This document shows positions 21,140-31,400 of a stretch of DNA of 64,000 nucleotides, piece by piece. A program made the position numbers and the translations under genes. Source of the DNA: Phakellia ventilabrum (Eukaryota > Porifera > Demospongiae > Axinellida > Axinellidae); contig OY997397.1 of NCBI GenBank assembly GCA_963921505.1, forward strand, positions 3,986,501 to 4,050,500, in the 5' to 3' direction. The notes beneath the pieces are model-generated. The model did not search any database. It was not told where the DNA came from and was given only the letters and a program-made list of their open reading frames with translations. How positions within the stretch are numbered: position 1 is the stretch's first letter; each line of letters starts with the position of its first letter.

Positions 21140-24100
21140 GAAGCTAGTGAATGTGGCTGAGAGCCTGAGCAGCAAACTCTCCTACTTCGATGAGCTGGAG
21201 CGGGTTGGGGCTAGGTTGAGCTCTGCCTCCCTCTCTGTCACTGGAGAGACCTTCATAGCCATGCTGGCCCGCCTGGATGAGTGCATCAGCTTCATTGAGC
21301 AGAATGTGAGGCCCAGGATGAAAGATCTATAAACTGCACTGTTACATACATGTGTACGTATGCCTCTACATGTGTAAACAAGCAGTACTTTTGGGTAAGG
21401 CTTAGCACAAAGCACTGCAATTCTGGCACTGTAACATCTACCCTTGTACACAGCCTCATGCCCACGCAGGCTATCATTAAATAGTGCATGACTGAAGTGC
21501 CTTGGGTCACTAAGCGTATTCTGTTGTGTGTCATTGAAAGCGAGCCTTGTGTGAGAGTGCCTATTTAAGGTACGCACCTCAAGCATGCTTTTGGTATGTT
21601 AGTGTGTGCTTTGGAGATGTACAGAGAGTCTTGATGATCAAGAGTATTTTTTTTTCAATTGCTCTCTTTTCTCATGTAGAGCATATTGCAACTTTTTTTG
21701 CTTACCTGGAAAGTTAGTGCGTGTTTGAAGGATCAGAATATGTATACGTATGTAGATGGCGCAAAGAATCTGCAGGATAGGAAATTGCCATATTTAAGTT
21801 GTATCCGTCATGGTATATTCCTCCACATCACTTCCCTCCTTCCTCCCCTCCCCTCTCCTTCCTCCCCTCCCCTCTCACCTTCCCTCCCCTCCCCTATCCC
21901 CTCGCTCCTCTACTCTGTAGTCTCAGTTCAGGGAATCACAGGTGTACTTGGCTCGGTTCCGGCAGCACCAGTCACGTGCCCTGGGTCTGGTGAAGCAGCA
22001 CGTGGTCACCACACTTAGGAACACCACCAGGAGCGTGATGCCAAAACAGGTGATATTTACTGCAAGTCAGGATTGGCACACCAACAGACTTCACATCATG
22101 TGCAGACTTACCTAACTCAAAAGCCTACAAACAATTAACGATTATGTTACCCAGCTACATGTAGCTAAGGACTGGGGCAAAAATAGCCTCGTACCCAGGC
22201 CTCCTCTCGCAGCTTTTTTCGCAGCCGTGTACTCCGCGTTTTTTTCCACGGCTGCGAAAAAAGCTGCGAGAGGAGGCCTGGGTACGAGGCTAGGCAAAAA
22301 TGCTCATGACATTGTGGGTCTAGTAAATGTTATTGAACTGAAAAGCAGTCAGCTCGCGAAACAGATTAATGCTAGTAATGTGCACTAGTTTTTGTTCTGG
22401 TCAACGTATTGCTGATGTTATAGCTTGTACTTTTGAAACCACTGGCTACCAGTCTGGCTGTCTGTTACTGTGCTCCCTGCCCTCCCAGGGTGTTGTGGAG
22501 GGACTGTCAGAGAGCAACTACGCTCACTACTATGGCAAGTTCAGGACGAGTGCTCCAAAGATAAAGGTGAGGATTTGAGTATATGGCCAGGGAATGAGGT
22601 ATCTTGTATTCCTGTTAGCAGAAATAATATGTGGGTGGCCAGTTTTCAGGTAATAAAGGGAAGTATGTATGTATGTACATGTATGATCCACACCTGTAGA
22701 CGTATCTCATAATTAATTAGTTGTGCTCTCCGCAGGCTCTGATGCAGGAGATAGAGCAGAGGGCTGAGAAGACACCTGAGTGAGTCCACTGCCTGCATGG
22801 CTACTGTACAATAGCGGGGTTACAGGGGTAGTAGTGGTGATGCCAAGGAGGTGCCCCTTGTCTAATGGCAGTTAAACTAACCTGCGATCTACGTACGTAC
22901 CTCAGGGTCTAGTGTGATGGGTTATAGCTTCTGCTTCAGGGTCGGGGTTTCAGGAGTTTTTAATTGGATTGGGGACTTCCCCTCCAAAGGCCAACTCCTC
23001 CCCCTCTCCCAAATAAATTGCTAATTTCAGGGCCTGATCAAGAAGCCACCAGAAGCAACTGTAGAATATAAGATTTTCATTTTCTTGGGGAGCATTTCCC
23101 CGGACCCCACTAGGAGGAGTGGCTCTGCATGCAGTATCTTTCCAGGGCTTAATCCCCCCACCCCCCCTGTATGAAACCCTCCCAACTCCCCCACCCCCCT
23201 GTATAAGAAACCCTCCCAACTGCCCCTCCCCCCTGTATAAAACCCTCCCAACTCCCCCACCCCCCTGTATAAGAAACCCTCCCAACTGCCCCTCCCCCCT
23301 GTATAAAACCCTCCCAACTCCCCCTCCCCCCCCGGCCCTCAGGTTCCACACCCTACTCCAGGACTGCCACCAGTGCTACATCTCCCAGCGTGGCCTGCTG
23401 CTGACTCCCTCCGTCACAGCTGGCATCGAGGAGCTCAGGAAGAGACATGGCACGGACCAGTGTGGCCTGGTGAGGAAGAGCTAGGAAGCCATGTCTGTAT
23501 TGCTACTGGTAGTGCCCATGACCAGTAGCATATTATGTGGTTCTGTCCAAATAAAACATACATGTTGGTGTACATGTTGGTGCTGTTTGTTTTAGTGTGA
23601 CCAGGGAGGAAAGATCGTACAGCTGCATAATGAAGCAGTAAACATACCTACGTGAGACTAGCTAGGATGAACCCCTGTATAATTCTGGAAGCTTGTGTTT
23701 AGTTGCTTCAAAGTTGGTGATTGCATTGTACATCAATCTGTAATTTATGTGTTTTAAGTTGTAGAGGTCAATGACTCATTTAGTCCGTATGTACATGTAC
23801 TTGAGTACCAAGTCACCTCCCTCACCCCCCCCCCCCCCCCCCTCGCAGGTACGGTCAGGTTGCAATTTCCTCTCTCGTGTGTGCCAGGATGAGTACCAGC
23901 TCTTCTTTCACTTCTTCAGTGCCCAGAGCAACCAGCTCAAGTATGTAGGTTGTTAGTGCCCAGAGCAACCAGCTCAAGTACGTAGGTTGTTAGTGCCCAG
24001 AGCAACCAGCTCAAATACGTAGGTTGTTAGTGCCTAGAGCAACCAGCTCAAGTTGTTAGTACCCAGAGCAACCAGCTCAAGTACGTAGGTTGTTAGTGCC

Positions 24101-27100
24101 CAGAGCAACCAGCTCAAGTACGTAGGTTGTTAGTGCCTAGAGCAACCAGCTCAAGTACGTAGGTTGTTAGTGCCCAGAGCAACCAGCTCAAGTACGTAGG
24201 TTGTTAGTGCCCAGAGCAACCAGCTCAAGTACGTAGGTTGTTAGTGCCCAGAGCAACCAGCTCAAGTACGTAGGTTGTTAGTGCTCAGAGCAACCAGCTC
24301 AAGTACGTAGGTTGTTAGTGCCCAGAGCAACCAGCTCAAGTACGTAGGTTGTTAGTGCCCAGAGTAACCAGCTCAAGTACGTAGGTTGTTAGTGCCCAGA
24401 GCAACCAGCTCAAGTACGTAGGTTGTTAGTGCTCAGAGCAACCAGCTCAAGTACGTAGGTTGTTAGTGCCCAGAGCAACCAGCTCAAGTACGTAGGTTGT
24501 TAGTGCCCAGAGCAACCAGCTCATTGCCTCGCTGCTCCACAGTTTGTCTGTTTCCCCCACTTCATGCAATGTAAGGCTGCACAGTTGAGATTGGCAGCCA
24601 GGTTATACTCAAGTATGTAGGTTGTTCAGTGCCTCAGACCTGTAGCCCAGAATAGACAGTTACCCCTTCTCGAGCACTGGTGATAAAATATCATGACTGA
24701 AATAGCTGCTTCTAGTCACAGATCATAAAGAGTCAATACGGCACTCTGGTCATACGCTCTTTGGCTTATATGGCTTTCGTACAGTGACAACTCCAGGGTG
24801 AGGTCCACACACAACAAGGGCTTGTGTGTATACAGCCCGGGTATGAGACTCTATAGTCTGTGTATGAGATTCTATATGGTCTGGATATGAGACTCTATAG
24901 CCCAGGTATATATAGGACTCTAAAGCCCAGGTATGTAGGAGTAGAAGCCGAGCTCAAAGACATAGAGTACAGGATTTGAGGAGTAGCCAGGGTACCAGGC
25001 TGTGCGTGAGTGTGTGTGTGTTTGTATGCGTGTGTGTGTGAGAGTATGGATGAACAAAGGTGTATAATGATAGTCAGGAATGCATGGTTTACAGAGTCTC
25101 ATACCCAGGCAATAGATCCCATGGTACAAGAATATGTAGGTTGCATGGAATGGGGGCCAAGTCACGTGAGATACATGTGTATGTGGCATGGGTAGTCGTC
25201 TTGGCCATGATAGTGCCATGTATAAGCCTAGTACATGCCACCACCTCCCTCCCTTCCTCACCCCCCCACCCCCACCCCCCACCCCCCACACACATACATA
25301 CACACACACACATACACACACACATGCACACACTACAGTGCTCTCCTAGAGAGCCTGTGCTACTCACTGTATGACATGCTACGTCCAGTGATCATCCACA
25401 TCAACCACATGGAGACTTTGGCAGAGGTCTGCAGCATTCTTAAGGTATGTGTAAGAAGAGGTGTGCACACCCTCACAACCTCTCACTCACAGTTGTACAA
25501 CCTACTCCCCTCTCCCCTTACATCCTCACAACCTCACAACTTTACAGTCTCACATGCTTGCCTCACGCCAGCGCACTTTCACTCCTCACACCCTCACCAT
25601 TACAACACTTGCACCCTACATTCCCCTTCACAGTCCCACAATTCAACATACATATACGTGTACTTGCACTAGCCCACACCCTCAAGAGAATACCTACATA
25701 TGTGAATCATTAGAGATGGAAGAAAAAACTTTGAGATGGTAAAGAAATCTAAAAAAATTTGCTAATTGAGCAGTAGGCAAGCTTTATATAGCTACGATTC
25801 CGCTAGTAGCACTTGCCAGTAGGACCCAGCCAATTCCAACTGGAATAACTCTTTTGAGATGTTATTCTAAGCACAATATGTTCATGTAGAGGTCGTGTTG
25901 TATACATCTACATGTATAATCTGAAGGTATACAAGGGTGCAGGTATATGTGTGTAGGTGCAGAGTTTAATGGCAGAACACTTAATTTGGTGTCCTTGTGT
26001 CTACTTCAGGTTGAAATGCTTGAGGAAAGAGTGCAGCAAAAAGGTACACAATTACCATAAACTCTGATAAATAACCGGGGGCGGTTATAATTAGAAATAG
26101 TAGCCTCAATGGGCGGTTACTTTTACATGGGCGGTTATAATCACAGATCGGTTATTTTTGCAACATAACAGTTAATAGCGTGGCAAATTTGCAGTACACA
26201 ATACTCAACAACTAGTTAATAGTCTTGCTCCACGCGCCTCTTCTTCAAAGACGGTTCCTTGTGCTGGACGCGGAGGATCCGTAACTTTTGCTTGTACCCT
26301 GTGGACTTCACCCGACAACATTAGTGGTTGTAGCAGGCTTTTCCGGCACATGTCCGATGACCACGTCATCATTTGTGCTCTAGCAAACACTCATAAATAT
26401 CCCCTACATTGAGATCAGCCAGGTAGATATGGTGTCCCTTGATGCAGGAAGCCTTTAGGCAGGCAAGTCGAATGAACTCCATAGCTTTCTCGCTACACAA
26501 ATTTTGACTAATGCTGACTTCTTGGTTCTTTTCCTCTACACAGGTCTGATTGTCGTCGCTATTAATACTCGTCTCTAGCCGCTCTGTTTAGACTTTCACA
26601 CGTGCAAATGCTAATTAGCGTTACGTCATTAATTATGGGCGGTTATGTTTACATAGTAGGTATTACACGCGAGTGAAATGTTGTTACAGCAAATTGATCG
26701 GTTATACTAGAGGGGCGGTTACCATTAAGGGGGCGGTTATTTATCAGAGTTTACGGTATGCATTTCCAAAAGATATATTCTACTTGCATGTGTATGTACA
26801 TTTAGTTCATATACCAATACCCTATACATCTGAGAGCTAAGTGCCACCAGGGCAATACCAACAGTTGATCTGATGTTGTGCATGGGGAAATTTAGTGTCT
26901 GAGAAATCAAACATGGTGGAAGCCCACCAGTGAACTGCAGACGGCTATGCAGGTAAAAGTGGAATACAGCTGGCTTATATAGTGACCTTATGCTCAAGAT
27001 ACTTATGGGTTTTGTCTAAGGTTCATTATTAAAGTATTCAACTTATAATAGTCTCATCCAAGCCTCTGGTTACCAATTAACCCGTGTCTATAGTGTCTCA

Positions 27101-28409
27101 ACACATGCACGACCTTCAGTGTGACAGCTAGGCATGACAGTGATGTACTACTGCTCTCCCTGGCCTCCTGCCTTGCAGGTGAGGAGCTGTCTGTCTTTGC
27201 AGTGGTGGTGAGGCAGATGGTACAGGATGTGCAGCAGAGGCTGGTCTTCAGGGCACAGGTATTGTGTGCTTAGTATAGTGTATCTAGACTGTGTATATGC
27301 CTGATTGCCGCTAGTTTTCTATGCCGGCTCCCTTCCTTCACGTTTGGTCATTGTGTCCCAGTATACTGCTGGCTTTAGTCCAATTAGGTTGTGACCTCAG
27401 TCACGTGATCAATAGCTCAATGTGCTGACTCTCGGAGATTGCCAGTAACTTCAGAGCTCAAGACAGCAGCATGGAAAGTGCTATATGTAATTTTACTGCT
27501 AATCAGTATGCTGGCAGGGTAACATTCTCTGGACGTTAACCGGACAACTTTAAAGACTTGCTAGGCACCAGTCTCTATTACAGTGAAAAGTCACTCTGAA
27601 TAAAGAAATAAAGGACACCTCTCTTATAAAGGACACTTGTACCACTCCAATTACAAATTTATACATACCTCTGAATTAAGGACACCTGTTTAAAGGACAA
27701 ATTTTCATTTCCCTCCAAAGGTTCCAGTTAATTAAGTCTGTGTAGTGATTGAGGAATTGGCACTTGCAAGCCTGCAGTGTTACTTTCCCTTCCTTCCTTC
27801 CTCCCTCCTTCCCCTAGCGTTACATCCAGACAGACATTCGAGGCTACTCCCCGGCCCCGGGGGACCTGGCCTACCCAGACAAGCTCATCGTTGCTGCCCA
27901 GGCTACAATGGAGCCAAAGACCGACTCAGATTCTGTCTTTGAGAGCAGTGAAGCTGAGGTTAGTCCGTAAGCCAGCCTCATTCCCAGCCTCTCCCTCTAT
28001 AGGGGTTGTATTGCTTACAGTACAGAAAGCGGAGTGCTGGAGAGACTGGGAACGAGGCTAGCGGGGACTTGGAAAACTGGGGCTAGAAAGGGGGCTGGTT
28101 GTGGTCACAAGGCTAGTTGCGAAGAAAGAAAAGTTATAAGTGGCCAGTTAAGAAGGCAGTGTTGGTTGTCGGGTTGTCAGAGCCAGTGTATAACCCTCCC
28201 CCCCTTCCCATTCTGCATGCACCAAATCCCAGCATAAATTAAGCTAGTTATTTTTTATTCCTTATTGGAAAATCCCCCCCCCCTCATGAATTCTCTTCCT
28301 AGAAGTGGCCTCCGAATCAACCTTTAGAGAAATTGTGTAAATTTTAAACTTTATACCCTCCCTCCAGATTTCCTTCAACATAAGTAAATACCATTTGAAG
28401 TTCTGTAGT

Positions 28410-28448
<39 letters not shown>

Positions 28449-31400
28449 TGCACACATACACATGCACAACTGTGCTATGCTAACCACTTCCTTTGTTTCC
28501 CCAGGGTGATCCAGACTCCCCGGGACCCCAGCGGCAACTCCCCCGAAGGGGTAGGGCCAGGAAGGGCCCAGCAGCAGTGGACATGCACGCCATGTGGTAC
28601 CCCACTGTTCGGAGGACTCTCCTCTGTCTCTCCAAGCTCTACCGCTGCATCGAGGTAGCATTGACAGTCAATTACACATTTGTGCATGTATATCTAACAT
28701 CATTTGCATTCCACGAAGGAGGACTTTTCTGTGGTCTGGGAATGTACGTATACTAGTATAGCCTTGTTCCCAGGGCCTCCACCCTGGCTTTTATCGCTTG
28801 CAGTATGAAGATTATTTATACAATGTGAAAAAAAAATGAGCTTGGGTATTTTTTTTTTCAGTTTGTAGATTCCTTCTCAGTGAATGTGGGGTTTATCAGT
28901 ACTAGGTTACTGTATATTGTAACCACACCAGAACCTTTTTAGCCTAAAGTGTCTTGTACATCAGTAGGTATGCACTTTCTTGTAGGCCAGAGTGGAGGCA
29001 ATACATGTATGCCATTGCCATAATCTTTTTTCAAAATATTTTTAGATGCCATCTACAATGTACATGTAGTATGGAGATTTGTTGAAAATTTAGCGTGGTA
29101 GTATCTACTGAAGGTGCATTGTTGTTGGAGGAATATGTGTTGCCATTCACATTCAGTAGGCATGAATCTTGGTCGTGGACCCCATAGTTTTGGAACACAC
29201 ACACAGTTTTGCATACTTCTATCATCTTTCACTTTCTACATGTACGTTTTTGATGCTCTTACTCAATTGTGTGTACAGTACACGAGTTTGCAAGCCAAAA
29301 TATTCTGCATACCTTGGATACAAGCATGTGCATTTATTCAAGGTATATAACTGTTTTGCTACCAGTACATATACACTCAATCTCTTGTCATTTACTATCC
29401 TCTTCCTAGAAATCCGTGTTTGAGGGCGTGGCTCAGGAGGTCCTGTCCGAGTGTGTGAGGTCACTGCAGTTTGCCAGCGACTCTATCAGCAAGGGCAAGA
29501 AGGTACTCATACGTAGGTGTGCTGAAGTGGGGCGGGTCAGTCTGGGAGCAGTCCTAAAGTGACACTGCAGTGGTGTCTGTGCTCACACGTGTATCTTGGT
29601 ACGTATGTAAGTTACCGAGGACAGACTTTGCAAAATTGGATAATGCAGGCTTGCACTGTAGAGGTGCCAGACATTGGGAAAAAAATTGTATGCCAAATGT
29701 ATCTCTGCCCTTTTTTTGCGACCATCGGAACGGTTGATGATGAATTATCAATGGAGTACAGCAAGCTACAAACAATGTAGTTAACAGACATCTTTGCATG
29801 AATTTGATTACATGAAGGTGGATAGTCAGAAATTAGCTTGGGCCAGCCATTTCTGCTGCACAGATGTGTGGCCTTTATCTAACCACCTTCCCAATTGACC
29901 TCCCCTCCAGTCAGTGGATGCCCAGCTGTTTTTCATCAAGCACCTGCTAATCCTGAGGGAGCAGATTGCTGCCTTCGATGTGGACTTCTCCATCACTGTG
30001 TACTCACTGGACTGGTCCAAAACAAAAGGTGTTCCACGTAGTTAGGGAGAAATGTACAAGCTAGGATACAGCTGCATGTGCATACATGGGCAAACATACA
30101 ACTTGTACAGGGCACTCTAATTACACTATACAGTACCTAATTAAAGCACACTTTATAGAACTATTGCCCCTAGCAATCCATTTTTTTAGCTAGCAGTTGA
30201 TACACTTAAGAAACCTCCAACATTGGAATCCATAGCTACCAAGGTATGGAGAGTAGAAGTTTAGCTACGTACATGTATGTTTACATGTAGTTATGTTTTG
30301 GTGTACCAACAGATCCAAAATTAGGTTGCTAGGGGCAATGAGAATATGCTCCAATTAGGCATAGTGTAAGTTTGCCATCCCCTCCCCCTCCCCTCAACGA
30401 GCTCCCACTAATGTTCGGTTAATTAATATCTTATTATACAATCATGTATATAATAATAATTCCGAGCAAAGCAAGGCTATACTCCAGTTTGATTGGCCTT
30501 TTTCTTGGTCCACTGTTCCAGCTAGTGCTCCTGGTATAGCCTATCAAACACACAGTGAACACTTACCTTCGCTATGAAACTCCAAACGGGAAGACTTGGA
30601 AGCGATCACTATTATAGTGAGCTTGCTTTAGCCTCTGGTCTTCTAGGCACATACATGTAATAGCAAGTAGCCATTTTTGTTTGTGGGTGGGGTATTGTAG
30701 GCGTGTTGGTTTTTGTGTGGGCGTATTCTTGACCTTTTTCTCGTATTTTGTGGGCAGGTGTTATGGGCGTGCCACCTAAATATTACGGCATGCCATGTGC
30801 CACGCCCAGCAATTCTCGCGAAGCGAGGACATCCCTGCACATTGTGCACCACTAGTAATAGTTACCTACTTCAACAGAATACTGTTGGGTTGATATTGGG
30901 TGCCTGTACTAACATTGCACTTTGGCCTTTGTACATATCATATATCATAACAGACTTGTTGTGTATGTGTGTTTTGTGCTACCTAGAAATTACAGCCTGT
31001 GACTAGCTTCGTTCCCAGTCTCTCCGCTCCAGTTATTACATTGCTTGCAGTCTAGACAGTGACAGCAGTAATATTAGTGAGGAAACGTGTGTGTGGACAT
31101 AGGAGCGAACCGATAGCTGCTTAGGAGGCCTGTTCTCAGAATCTTTTTAGTAAGCCCCAGATCCCGCCCGCTGTTTGAGAAGTCATGCTCTACTAGCCAC
31201 ATTCCCAGCGTACATGTACTACAGTGAACCATGCACATGACTCTGAGAACAAGGCAGTAGTAACTGAGGTTGTAATGGAAAGTTCCCTACAGTTTTGAGT
31301 TTGTCTTCAGTCTTAGACATATTTCGTATGTGACACTATAATATGTATACAACCATGTGTTTGTCCCTCACGTGGCTATGCATATATGTACATGTATGTA

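Noticed and set aside
20920-21140. Open frames of His/Thr repeats around the CA tracts
   Set aside because: Translation of a microsatellite; only the part after 21138 is a real exon.
22950-23351. Glycine-rich minus-strand and proline-rich plus-strand frames
   Set aside because: Translations of the C-rich tandem repeat before COG3 exon 9.
23918-24523. Regular 37-bp direct repeats resembling a CRISPR array
   Set aside because: There are no variable spacers; the whole unit repeats head to tail and derives from the neighbouring COG3 exon. The genome is animal.
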